Positions 22,178 through 29,589 of a stretch of DNA of 38,142 bases are shown one piece after another. The stretch lies in contig JAJYKZ010000010.1 in the NCBI GenBank assembly GCA_021788105.1, forward strand, positions 1-38,142. Direction: 5' to 3'. The translations under genes and the position numbers were made by a program. Position 1 is the first letter of the stretch. Every line of letters starts with the position of its first letter. Under the pieces are notes generated by a model that saw nothing but the letters and a program-made list of their open reading frames with translations, made no database searches and had not been told where the DNA came from. The DNA comes from a bacterium. GTDB taxonomy: Bacteria; Patescibacteriota; Minisyncoccia; Moranbacterales; UBA2206.

Positions 22178-22211
22178 AATTGTCCAGCTGGGTTTTAAAC
22201 AAAATTGTCCA
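22178..22211 (+). repeat. Two AATTGTCCA direct repeats before the LPXTG gene
   Basis: AATTGTCCA occurs at 22178-22186 and 22203-22211, 25 bases apart and on one face of the helix within about half a turn. This may be a regulator site, but there is no matching site elsewhere in the window. Confidence 0.25.
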
Positions 22212-22255
22212 AAAACTTCCAAGCCTAACCCTAATTTTAATAAATTAATAAAAAT

Positions 22256-23143
22256 ATGAAAAAGCGAAAGAATTTTCTCAAAAACAAAAGCTTTCTGGCA
22301 AGCATAGCTTTTCTTTTAATCTCGTTTCTGGCGGTTTTTGGTTTCCAAAAAACTGCTCTGGCCTGGGAAATTTGCTCTTCGGATGAAAACGCAAAACCCG
22401 GAGCCATCATAAGGATTACCAAGGTGGCTGATAATTCCAATTTGCCGGCCGGGGGCGGACAAGTTACCTATACTTATGAAATTACCAAACCTTTGAACGG
22501 AATCGCTTATAAAAATATTTCCGTAACCGATGACAAATGCGGTCCGGTTACTTTTGTTGGCGGAGATGATAATAAGAATGGTCTTTTGGAAGCAGGGGAG
22601 ACTTGGATTTACAAATGCTCTACTAATGTTTCACAAACAACCACCAATACGGCCACAGTAGTTTCTAAGGGCTGTTCGAATGATGATTCAAGCGACCTTT
22701 GCGATGGCAATGGAAATTTTATTGTGGCGAATGACAACTGTGCGGTAAAACAAATTTCCGCGACTGCGGAAGCCACTGTCACGGTGGCGCCCACACCTAT
22801 TCCAATTCCAACCCCAATTCCAACTCCAACCCCAATTCCAACCCCAACTCCAACACCGACTGTTATTCCTACTTCCGTTAGTCAAACTCAAAGCCAGACG
22901 CAGAATGTAACACAGAACGTAAAAGTGACAGTTAAAGTTAAAAAAGAAGAAGATCATCATGATCACCACAAGGATCACGAGCATGAAGAAGTTGTTCCGA
23001 AAATTTTGCCAAGCACCGGCGGGGGATTTATCGGATCAATGCAAAATAATGATAATATTCTTTGGTATGCTTGGTTTGGGGCGGCGGGGCTGGCTGTGGG
23101 AATAAATCTGATTATTTATTTAAGGCATCCCAAGAAAAAATAA
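22256..23143 (+). CDS. LPXTG-type surface protein with proline/threonine stalk
   Basis: A 295-residue secreted protein. Residues ~1-38 form a basic then hydrophobic signal peptide ending ALAWE. Residues ~45-140 look like a DUF11-type beta sandwich (VTYTYEITKPLNGIAYKNI...TNTATVV). A Pro/Thr/Ile repeat stalk (about 178-202) follows, then a Gln/Thr/Val stretch and a His/Asp/Glu-rich patch (about 225-240). The C terminus is a sorting signal: LPSTG at residues 251-255, a hydrophobic helix (about 270-290) and the tail RHPKKK. This implies a sortase, though none is in the window. A terminator follows. Confidence 0.8.
   Translation: MKKRKNFLKNKSFLASIAFLLISFLAVFGFQKTALAWEICSSDENAKPGAIIRITKVADNSNLPAGGGQVTYTYEITKPLNGIAYKNISVTDDKCGPVTFVGGDDNKNGLLEAGETWIYKCSTNVSQTTTNTATVVSKGCSNDDSSDLCDGNGNFIVANDNCAVKQISATAEATVTVAPTPIPIPTPIPTPTPIPTPTPTPTVIPTSVSQTQSQTQNVTQNVKVTVKVKKEEDHHDHHKDHEHEEVVPKILPSTGGGFIGSMQNNDNILWYAWFGAAGLAVGINLIIYLRHPKKK
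22786..22861 (+). repeat. Hexamer-based repeat encoding the Pro/Thr stalk
   Basis: Imperfect CCAATT/CCAACC/CCAACT hexamers run through this stretch of the LPXTG gene. Each hexamer adds Pro-Ile, Pro-Thr or similar, so slippage would change stalk length in frame. Confidence 0.7.
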
Positions 23144-23168
23144 CTTCTTCGCACTCTTTTATCAAATT

Positions 23169-23197
23169 AAAGCAGGTTGAAAAAGCCTGCTTTTTTG
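23169..23197 (+). terminator. Terminator after the LPXTG gene
   Basis: AAGCAGG and CCTGCTT form a stem over a 9-base loop (23170-23192), followed by T residues. Confidence 0.88.
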
Positions 23198-23224
23198 GAT
23201 TTTTAATTGAATCGCGAAATGTGC

Positions 23225-23253
23225 TTGCCCTGCGGCAAATACCAAATTATAAT
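23225..23253 (+). promoter_or_regulatory. Promoter of ybeY
   Basis: TTGCCC (23225-23230) and TATAAT (23248-23253) are exactly 17 bases apart. Transcription should start at or next to the ATG at 23260, giving a leaderless mRNA. Confidence 0.65.
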
Positions 23254-23259
23254 ATGCTT

Positions 23260-23712
23260 ATGAAACTTCATCTCGAAATTAACAACCAAACCAAAAGTCC
23301 TCTCAAGGATTCTTTTTTTGCTCCCATAATAAGAGAGACTTTAAAGAGGAGCGGGCATGGATTTTTGGCCGGCAAGACTGTTTCTATGAGCATTGCGCTT
23401 GTCGATAAGCAAGAAATAAAAAGACTTAATAAAAACTATCGTAAAGTCGACAAAACGACCGACGTTCTTTCTTTTGCCGAATATGAAAATACGGCGGCGC
23501 TTGAAAGGGTTGTGGAAAAAGACATCTTCCTGGGCGAGCTGATAGTATGCTATGATGATATAAAAGAATATGCCGCGGCGAAGAAGTTGGACTTGAAAAG
23601 GGAATTGGCCAACGTGATCGCTCACGGAACTTTGCATCTTCTGGGTTTCGATCATGGCAAAGAAATGTTTAAAATTCAAGAGGGGGCAGTTAATAAAAAA
23701 ATAAACAAATGA
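23260..23712 (+). CDS. ybeY: Endoribonuclease YbeY
   Basis: Zinc-dependent RNase for 16S rRNA maturation and ribosome quality control. From this ATG the protein has 150 residues, the usual size. LVDKQEIKRLNKNYRKVDKTTDVLSF is the family core and HGTLHLLGFDH carries the three His ligands. An ATG six bases earlier is adjacent to the TATAAT and so unlikely to be in the transcript. Longer in-frame extension to 23062 would overlap the LPXTG gene. The last four bases overlap dgkA (ATGA), so the two are translationally coupled. Confidence 0.93.
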   Translation: MKLHLEINNQTKSPLKDSFFAPIIRETLKRSGHGFLAGKTVSMSIALVDKQEIKRLNKNYRKVDKTTDVLSFAEYENTAALERVVEKDIFLGELIVCYDDIKEYAAAKKLDLKRELANVIAHGTLHLLGFDHGKEMFKIQEGAVNKKINK

Positions 23713-24089
23713 ATCGAGTAAAAGAATTTTTTAAAAGCTTGTCCTACGCATTGCGGGGATTGGGTTATGTTTTGGAAAACGAAAAAAATTTCCAAAACGA
23801 AGTGATTGCCGCGATAGCCGTCATTGTTGCCATGATTTATTTCCGTGTCTCCGAAACCGAGATGATTATTTTGTTCGCGGTCATCATGGGCGTTCTGATT
23901 ATGGAACTTTTGAACACGGTCATGGAACGGGTGGTGGATATTGTGAAACCGCAGGTCCATCCGTATGCCCGGCTGATCAAAGACTTGATGGCGGCCAGCG
24001 TTTTAATCATGGCGGTTCTTTCGGTCATTGTCGGAATCATAATATTCGTCCCGTATCTGACTCCGAAAATATTGGCGCTCCTGAAATAA
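23709..24089 (+). CDS. dgkA: Diacylglycerol/undecaprenol kinase (DgkA family)
   Basis: Small membrane kinase of 126 residues that phosphorylates diacylglycerol or undecaprenol. LGYVLENEKNFQNE (with Glu and Asn that bind magnesium and ATP) and LIMELLNTVMERVVD carry the active-site motifs. Three hydrophobic helices are at about residues 36-52, 56-75 and 98-122. The start overlaps the stop of ybeY, a pairing common in Gram-positive bacteria and this phylum. The Gram-positive version prefers undecaprenol. Confidence 0.94.
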   Translation: MNRVKEFFKSLSYALRGLGYVLENEKNFQNEVIAAIAVIVAMIYFRVSETEMIILFAVIMGVLIMELLNTVMERVVDIVKPQVHPYARLIKDLMAASVLIMAVLSVIVGIIIFVPYLTPKILALLK

Positions 24090-24094
24090 TCGCA

Positions 24095-24141
24095 TTGCAT
24101 ATTTCCAAATTTTGTTTTATTATAAATTGGTAAACCAATTT
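24095..24141 (+). promoter_or_regulatory. Promoter of ftsA with palindrome at the start site
   Basis: TTGCAT (24095-24100) and TATTAT (24118-24123) are 17 bases apart. Directly after the -10 lies AAATTGGT-AA-ACCAATTT (24124-24141), a perfect inverted repeat covering the expected transcription start. It looks like an operator. Confidence 0.55.
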
Positions 24142-24158
24142 GTTGTCAACGCTCGATC

Positions 24159-24185
24159 GGAAACAAAAAACGGGTTTTTGTTTCC
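24159..24185 (+). promoter_or_regulatory. Strong hairpin in the ftsA leader
   Basis: GGAAACAAAAA and TTTTTGTTTCC form a perfect 11-bp stem over the loop ACGGG. It lies downstream of the palindrome and 55 bases before the ATG. It is not followed by a T run, so an mRNA element is more likely than a terminator. Confidence 0.5.
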
Positions 24186-24240
24186 CTTGCTTCGTTCGAC
24201 AATAATCAAAAACCGTAACTATAAATTAAATTTTTGACTT

Positions 24241-25509
24241 ATGTCCAAGAATGACATAATTGTTGGCATTGACATCGGATCGTCCAACGTGCGGACGGTT
24301 ATTACGCAGATTTTTGACGGAGAAGAAAAACCGAGAGTGATCGGCGTCGGAACGTCTGCATCGGCCGGAATCCGCAAAGGAGTGATTGTTGATCTGGAAG
24401 AAGCAGTGAAGGCGATCAATGCGTCAGTGGAAAAAGCCGAGGCTAATTCCGGGCGGGCGGTGGAAAGAGCCGCGATCAGTTTGGGCGGCAATCATATTTC
24501 CTCTCAAAGTTCCAAAGGAGTAATAGCTGTGGGAAGAGCCGATGGAGAAGTAACGGAAGACGATATTTCTCGGGTCATCAACGCGGCGCAGGCAATTTCC
24601 ATCCCTTCCAACAAGGAAATTATTCATATTATTCCCAAGAGTTATTCACTTGACGATCAGAAAGACATCAAGGATCCGCTCGGTATGAACGGAGTGCGTT
24701 TGGAAGTGGAGGCAATGATTATCGAAGGTTCGACGCCGTTCATAAAAAATCTGGTCAAATGCGTGGAGCAGGCCGGCATTGCGGTGGATGATTTTGTGTT
24801 GGCGCCTTTGGCGGCGGCGAAGGCGACATTGACCAAAAGGCAGAAAGAGCTGGGCGTGGTTTTGATCGACATCGGCGGCGGAACCACTTCCATCGCGGTC
24901 TATGAAGAAAATGATCTTCTCCATACTTCCGTTCTGCCGGTCGGCGGCGGCCATATTACCAACGACATTGCGATCGGATTGCGCACATCAATCGACGTGG
25001 CTGAAAAGGTGAAGCTGGAATACGGCAACGCGCTGCCGAGAGAGATCGGAAAGAAAGAAGATATTAATTTGGCCGAACTTGATCAGAACGAAGAAGGAAT
25101 AGTTTCCCGCTATCATGTGGCGGAAATTATCGAGGCGCGCTTGGAAGAAATTTTCATTATGGTCAATAAGGAATTGCGTTCAATCGGAAAAGATAAATTA
25201 TTGCCAGCCGGAGCGGTATTGGTCGGAGGAACGGCCAAGCTGCCCGGCGTCATCGATTTGGCGAAAGATATTTTGGGACTTCCGGCTCAGGCCGGCTTTC
25301 CGGTTCCATTGGGCGGTCTTGTGGATAAAGTCGATGATCCGTCTTTTGTGACTTCCGTGGGTCTGGTGCTTTGGGGCCTGGAAAACAGCTCAGTTTCCGT
25401 GAAAAATACCGTAAAATTGAAAAATAAGCTGGTGAAAAACATTATTCCCGGCAATGTGGGCGGAACGGTTGACAATATGAAAAAGTTGTTCAAAAAATTC
25501 TTGCCCTAA
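24241..25509 (+). CDS. ftsA: Cell division protein FtsA
   Basis: Actin-like protein that tethers FtsZ filaments to the membrane. The 422 residues begin IVGIDIGSSNVRTVITQI (phosphate 1), followed by the 1C subdomain and LGVVLIDIGGGTTSIAVYEE (phosphate 2). GAVLVGGTAKLPGVIDLAKDIL (adenosine motif) follows. The last residues, VDNMKKLFKKFLP, are an amphipathic membrane-targeting helix. ftsZ follows after 233 bases with its own promoter. Confidence 0.96.
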   Translation: MSKNDIIVGIDIGSSNVRTVITQIFDGEEKPRVIGVGTSASAGIRKGVIVDLEEAVKAINASVEKAEANSGRAVERAAISLGGNHISSQSSKGVIAVGRADGEVTEDDISRVINAAQAISIPSNKEIIHIIPKSYSLDDQKDIKDPLGMNGVRLEVEAMIIEGSTPFIKNLVKCVEQAGIAVDDFVLAPLAAAKATLTKRQKELGVVLIDIGGGTTSIAVYEENDLLHTSVLPVGGGHITNDIAIGLRTSIDVAEKVKLEYGNALPREIGKKEDINLAELDQNEEGIVSRYHVAEIIEARLEEIFIMVNKELRSIGKDKLLPAGAVLVGGTAKLPGVIDLAKDILGLPAQAGFPVPLGGLVDKVDDPSFVTSVGLVLWGLENSSVSVKNTVKLKNKLVKNIIPGNVGGTVDNMKKLFKKFLP

Positions 25510-25547
25510 TGTCCGGTTTTGCGCTAGAATAAGAAAGTAAAATTCTT

Positions 25548-25582
25548 GCCGTCTTCAATCTCCCCCGGGAGGATTAAACGGC
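25548..25582 (+). other. Hairpin in the ftsA-ftsZ spacer
   Basis: GCCGT (25548-25552) pairs with ACGGC (25578-25582), enclosing AATCTCCC and GGGAGGATT, which pair with one bulge. No T run follows, so it may be a partial terminator or mRNA processing element. Confidence 0.45.
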
Positions 25583-25614
25583 GGTAAACACAAATACAAA
25601 AATACAAGCAAATT

Positions 25615-25644
25615 TGACACATAGACTTCATATGTGCTAGTTTT
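25615..25644 (+). promoter_or_regulatory. Probable ftsZ promoter
   Basis: TTGACA (25615-25620) is followed after 18 bases by TAGTTT with a TGC extension before it. It gives a leader of about 95 bases before the ftsZ ATG. Confidence 0.45.
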
Positions 25645-25742
25645 TTTACTAAAGAAAAGACTTTTTTGGATATAATTTTCGTAAGAAACTTTTTAAATAA
25701 ATAAAAATAATCTGAGAGAGATCAGGTTACAATAAAAAATAT

Positions 25743-26960
25743 ATGGCAGAAATAAAACCACCAGTGGAAACCTTTGCAAGGATTAAAGTTGTCGGAGTCG
25801 GAGGATCGGGAGGCAATGCGATCGAGCGGATGATCGAATCGAAAATAAAAGGCGTGGAATTCGTAGCGATTAACACCGATGCGCAGGCTCTCCACCATAA
25901 TCGGGCGGCGGAGAAAGTGCACATCGGAAAGAATTTGACCAAAGGACTCGGTTCGGGAATGGTTCCGGATGTCGGACGGCAGGCGGCCGAAGAAAATCGC
26001 GATGAGATTCAAGAGGTTTTGAAAGGCGCGGATATGGTTTTTGTAACTTGTGGCTTGGGCGGTGGAACGGGAACAGGAGCGGCTCCGATCGTGGCGGAAA
26101 CTGCCAAAGAACTTGGCGCATTGACTGTGGCTGTTGTAACCAAGCCCTTTGCTTTTGAAGGAGCTCAAAGAAGATCGATTGCTGAAGAAGGCCTGGAAAA
26201 TTTGAAAGAACGAGTGGATACGCTGATCACTATTCCGAATGACAAACTTTTGCAGATTATCGATAAAAAAACCACCCTGATCAATTCTTTTAAGATCGTG
26301 GATGATGTGCTGCGCCAGGGCGTGCAGGGAATTTCCGATCTGATTACCAAGCCGGGCGTAGTCAATGTGGACTTTGCCGATGTTAAAACTATTATGTCTA
26401 ACAGCGGCTCGGCCCTGATGGGAATCGGAGTCGGCACCGGAGAAAACCGGGCGGCGGAAGCGGCCAAGGCGGCGATCAACAGCCCGCTTCTGGAACTTTC
26501 GATCGACGGCGCCAAAGGCGTGCTCTTCAATGTCAGCGGTTCGAACGATCTGACGATGCTGGAAATCAACGAGGCGGCCAATATTATTACCGAATCGATT
26601 GATCCGAACGCAAAAGTTATTTTTGGAGCGGTGGTTGATGAAACTATCAAGAAGGGAGAGGTTCAAATTACGGTGGTCGCGACTGATTTTGACAGCACTA
26701 AAGTTAGAGAATCGGCTGTTGAAAAATTGTCGCGGATGACTGTCGGCGATGCCAGAAAAAAAGCCGAGGAAGAGGAAGATGAAGAACAGCCGGCGTCTAA
26801 AATTACTTTTCCGGCCAAGACTGAACCTAAAATGATCATTGAAGAAAAAGTCCCGCCGAAAATTTCCCGGCCGATCTCATTTACTCCCGACAAGTCTCTG
26901 GATAACGAAGACGACGAATTGGAAATCCCGGCGTTCATCCGGAGAAAGATGGGGAAATAA
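25743..26960 (+). CDS. ftsZ: Cell division protein FtsZ
   Basis: Tubulin-like GTPase that forms the division ring. It has 405 residues. The GTP-binding core is at residues ~10-200, with [30 protein letters not shown] and the tubulin signature. The T7 catalytic loop [11 protein letters not shown] is present. After a variable linker (about 335-385) the C-terminal peptide [11 protein letters not shown] provides the FtsA-binding site. A good terminator follows. Confidence 0.97.
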   Translation: MAEIKPPVETFARIKVVGVGGSGGNAIERMIESKIKGVEFVAINTDAQALHHNRAAEKVHIGKNLTKGLGSGMVPDVGRQAAEENRDEIQEVLKGADMVFVTCGLGGGTGTGAAPIVAETAKELGALTVAVVTKPFAFEGAQRRSIAEEGLENLKERVDTLITIPNDKLLQIIDKKTTLINSFKIVDDVLRQGVQGISDLITKPGVVNVDFADVKTIMSNSGSALMGIGVGTGENRAAEAAKAAINSPLLELSIDGAKGVLFNVSGSNDLTMLEINEAANIITESIDPNAKVIFGAVVDETIKKGEVQITVVATDFDSTKVRESAVEKLSRMTVGDARKKAEEEEDEEQPASKITFPAKTEPKMIIEEKVPPKISRPISFTPDKSLDNEDDELEIPAFIRRKMGK

Positions 26961-26980
26961 TCTAAACTAAAATTTTTTGC

Positions 26981-27014
26981 AAAACACTGGCGATTAAAAG
27001 CCGGTGTTTTTGTT
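26981..27014 (+). terminator. Terminator after ftsZ
   Basis: AAAACACTGGC and GCCGGTGTTTT pair over an 8-base loop with one G-T pair, followed by TGTTT. Confidence 0.9.
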
Positions 27015-27032
27015 TCTGTGCATAACCCATCC

Positions 27033-27062
27033 TTGCCAAACTGCGTTGGGGGGGGGTATTAT
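27033..27062 (+). promoter_or_regulatory. Promoter with G9 tract in the spacer (possible phase switch)
   Basis: TTGCCA (27033-27038) and TATTAT (27057-27062) are 18 bases apart. The last nine spacer bases are G (27048-27056). Loss of one G would give the optimal 17 bp, gain would weaken the promoter. It precedes two envelope-type genes. Confidence 0.55.
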
Positions 27063-27093
27063 GAAGTTAAGAAAAACTTTTTAAAACAAAAAT

Positions 27094-27522
27094 TTGAAAA
27101 AACAAAAAATAGTTTTAATCATAACTATAACTTTATTTCTAGTTGTTCTTGCCGGATTGATTTTTTATGTCGGCGTAAAAAAATTTAATTCCAAGCTGCA
27201 ATCTGCCAAACCTGTACAAACTATTGCAGTAGAATCAGCTCCAATTTCTAATCCGCAAGCTAAACCAAATAGTAGTATCCCCGCCGACATCCAAAAAATT
27301 ATGAACAACAATCTGACCGGAACCGTAACCGGCATAAGTGCTTCGTCTATTTCTATTGCCAGCAACGGAATAAGCAAAACTTTCAATTTGACAAAGAATT
27401 CGTTCATATTGACCAGCGGTAAATTGGGAAACGGAAAGATTGCTAATGTCAAACAAGGAAGCAAAGTATACATCCAATTCGATCTCAGTACGAATGACGC
27501 GCTGACAATCACAATCGAGTAA
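27094..27522 (+). CDS. Membrane-anchored or secreted small protein, OB-fold-like (DUF5666-type), unknown
   Basis: A 142-residue protein starting at TTG. Residues ~5-28 are a strong hydrophobic segment after a basic start, fitting a signal anchor. A Pro/Ser/Ala linker (about 38-65) follows. Residues ~70-142 are small beta strands (LTGTVTGISASSISIASNGISKTFNL and KQGSKVYIQFDLSTND), a pattern like DUF5666 and other OB-type domains. There is no Shine-Dalgarno sequence. The next gene, also secreted, follows after 28 bases, and both may be driven by the poly-G promoter. Confidence 0.6.
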   Translation: MKKQKIVLIITITLFLVVLAGLIFYVGVKKFNSKLQSAKPVQTIAVESAPISNPQAKPNSSIPADIQKIMNNNLTGTVTGISASSISIASNGISKTFNLTKNSFILTSGKLGNGKIANVKQGSKVYIQFDLSTNDALTITIE

Positions 27523-27550
27523 AAAGAACCAACTTAATTTTAAAATACAA

Positions 27551-29410
27551 ATGAAAAAAAATTTCTATTTGATTTTCTTCTTAACATTTTTCTCTGGGGC
27601 ATTGTTTTTGGCGGGGGACAATATTGTCCAAGCAAACTATCAGTGCTCCACAAGCGGTATTGCATATGCCGATCAGGCGACTTGCCAGAGTGCTTGTGTG
27701 CAGACGGCGGGTTGCAGCGCGAATAATTATTGGGGAGTCTGTTCTTATTATATAAGTGATCCTCATTGCGGAGGATCTGGTTATTTTTCTATTCTGCCAG
27801 GAACTACTGACAACATTGCTTGGTTTGATAATAATTGCAATATAACCGAATGGAATAACAATTGCGGAGATGGAGATTATGGTTATCCTAATTCAACTCT
27901 GCTTGCTCCAGGAGGAAGTGAGTATGAAAACGCTGAAGGGGCTACTATTACAAACACAAGCGGCAACAAACTGACTAACTATTCTTGCCCTCTTTCCAAT
28001 GCTAACCAAAGTGCGTATTGCGCAGTTGGCCTTTCAGGTAATACTGGCTGGCTAGGTAAATCTGGGGGATACATAACTTCTTTACAATTTCAGAGTAACC
28101 GCATAAGTAATTCAGGAAACTTATTGACAGCAACTATAAGTGAAACATATCCTTGGCCAGATTGGCCTTATGGGTGGAGTTCGGCATCTTCCTATTCAGG
28201 AAGTGTCTCGGTGAATACAGCAGATATATGGGGGGATAATGATTATGATACTACGTGGGTATTTGGATCTGGGTATGGACCACTATCTACCCTTAAATTT
28301 GTTGGTTCGGGGAATAAAATTAATATTACTGCGACTAGCATTTATGGCTATTCAGTCTCAAATGGATCATACTCACCAGGAGTTCCAGGAGGCGTTTCAG
28401 CTGTTGGCGCAAATTTTTCTGGCAGTGTAACAATCGGAACCCCAGGTGTTCCTTTGCAATATTTCTCTATGTCCGGCTCAGGCAGTGCTTTAACTTTCGG
28501 TGGTATCGACGAAAACAACAGTGTTTCCTCTGGCAGTCTCGCCATGTCTTGCCCAACTCCCAACTACTGCGACGCTAACCACCAATGCTCCGCGCCAGGC
28601 ACTTGTACATACGTAGCACCTCCCACCTGCTCAATGTATTTTTCGCCCAGTCCGATTACGGCCGGACAAAACAGTACAGCTTATTGGTCTTCATCCAATG
28701 CGACAGGAGCCTCTTTATCCTGCACTGGACCCGTACCAGGAACAGCTTCGGTCGGTACATCCGGTTCTTGGTTATCACAATACAATTCCTCGGGCACAGA
28801 AAATTGCACTTTGACTGTCACTGGTGCGGGCGGAACAGGTACTTGCAATGCGAGTCTGATTGTAAATCCTGCCATCGTAAATGGAACTTGCGGAACGGCC
28901 AATGGAACTACTAGCTGTACAGCTCCTTCTGCCAATTTATGTAGCTCGGGCACTTCATCAATAGTCAGTGGCTCAGGTCCATGGTCTTGGACTTGCACCG
29001 GTGCCAACGGAGGAACAACTGCTTCCTGCAGTTCCAATATTGGTATAACCGGAACCTGTGGTTCGGCCAATGGTTCATCCTATTGTTCCGCTCCAACTTT
29101 AAATTTATGCGGCTCTGGTACTCAATCAACAGTAACTGGATCCGGACCATGGTCGTGGACTTGTGGCGGCACTTGCGGCACTGCCTCTTGCTCTGCTAAT
29201 CAATCGCCAAGCATCAACGGAACTTGTGGTTCAGCCAATGGAACTCCGGCCACAACGGAGCCGACTACAAATTTATGCAATTTTGGAAGTCCATCAACAG
29301 TGACTGGAACCGGTCCTTGGTCTTGGACATGCAATGGAACTTGTAGCGGAACTTCGGCCTCATGCTCTACAATACCCAATATGGATTGGAAAGAAGTTTC
29401 GCCGAATTAA
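27551..29410 (+). CDS. Large secreted Cys/Ser/Gly-rich repeat protein
   Basis: A 619-residue exported protein. Residues ~1-28 are a signal peptide with a cleavable VQANYQ region. The middle is low complexity, rich in Gly, Ser, Asn, Tyr and Trp. The C-terminal ~165 residues contain three repeats, each with G-TCG-ANG, then NLC, then SGxGPWSWTC and a final Cys, at about 446-500, 501-553 and 554-612. Paired Cys residues suggest disulfide-stabilised modules. Similar modules are common in secreted proteins of this phylum. No enzyme motif is visible; an adhesin or surface-layer role is a guess. A terminator follows. Confidence 0.7.
   Translation: MKKNFYLIFFLTFFSGALFLAGDNIVQANYQCSTSGIAYADQATCQSACVQTAGCSANNYWGVCSYYISDPHCGGSGYFSILPGTTDNIAWFDNNCNITEWNNNCGDGDYGYPNSTLLAPGGSEYENAEGATITNTSGNKLTNYSCPLSNANQSAYCAVGLSGNTGWLGKSGGYITSLQFQSNRISNSGNLLTATISETYPWPDWPYGWSSASSYSGSVSVNTADIWGDNDYDTTWVFGSGYGPLSTLKFVGSGNKINITATSIYGYSVSNGSYSPGVPGGVSAVGANFSGSVTIGTPGVPLQYFSMSGSGSALTFGGIDENNSVSSGSLAMSCPTPNYCDANHQCSAPGTCTYVAPPTCSMYFSPSPITAGQNSTAYWSSSNATGASLSCTGPVPGTASVGTSGSWLSQYNSSGTENCTLTVTGAGGTGTCNASLIVNPAIVNGTCGTANGTTSCTAPSANLCSSGTSSIVSGSGPWSWTCTGANGGTTASCSSNIGITGTCGSANGSSYCSAPTLNLCGSGTQSTVTGSGPWSWTCGGTCGTASCSANQSPSINGTCGSANGTPATTEPTTNLCNFGSPSTVTGTGPWSWTCNGTCSGTSASCSTIPNMDWKEVSPN
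28885..29372 (+). repeat. Triple in-gene repeat encoding Cys/Trp modules
   Basis: Three divergent ~160-bp units each encode GTCGxANG, NLC and GPWSWTC motifs. They are diverged in DNA but conserved in protein. The last unit has lost its second cysteine (ATTEPTTNLC). Confidence 0.75.
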
Positions 29411-29427
29411 AATAGAAAAAATTCCGG

Positions 29428-29457
29428 AAGCCGCTCATTTTGGGGCGGCTTTTTTTA
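29428..29457 (+). terminator. Terminator after the secreted repeat protein
   Basis: AAGCCGC and GCGGCTT (29428-29434 with 29445-29451) form a 7-bp stem followed by a run of T. Confidence 0.9.
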
Positions 29458-29465
29458 GTTATCCA

Positions 29466-29505
29466 CCCCGTAAAAAGAATTTTTTAAGAAAAATTCTTCA
29501 CGGGG
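29466..29505. repeat. Imperfect 40-bp inverted repeat upstream of lexA
   Basis: CCCCGT-AAAAAGAATTTTT and AAAAATTCTTC-ACGGGG form a long stem with a two-base mismatch. It lies between the terminator and the lexA operator block. It may be a second terminator or a protein-binding site. Confidence 0.45.
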
Positions 29506-29515
29506 CAAGCAGGAC

Positions 29516-29569
29516 TTATCCACAGGCGAGAAATTGACAGTGATAACAAAAGTGATAATATATCACTAT
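29516..29569 (+). promoter_or_regulatory. LexA-like promoter/operator block, copy 2 (before lexA)
   Basis: Same layout as 12478-12531: TTATCCACAG (29516-29525), 8 bases, TTGACA (29534-29539), 16-bp spacer, TAATAT (29556-29561). AGTGATAA at 29539-29546 and the palindrome AGTGATA-N3-TATCACT at 29551-29567 overlap the promoter. The start site should be near 29568. Its position before lexA suggests autoregulation. Confidence 0.8.
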
Positions 29570-29589
29570 AATTAATTTTAAAAAAAATT

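Noticed and set aside
25722..26666. 314-codon minus-strand frame opposite ftsZ
   Set aside because: FtsZ on the plus strand is complete. The shadow arises from codon bias.
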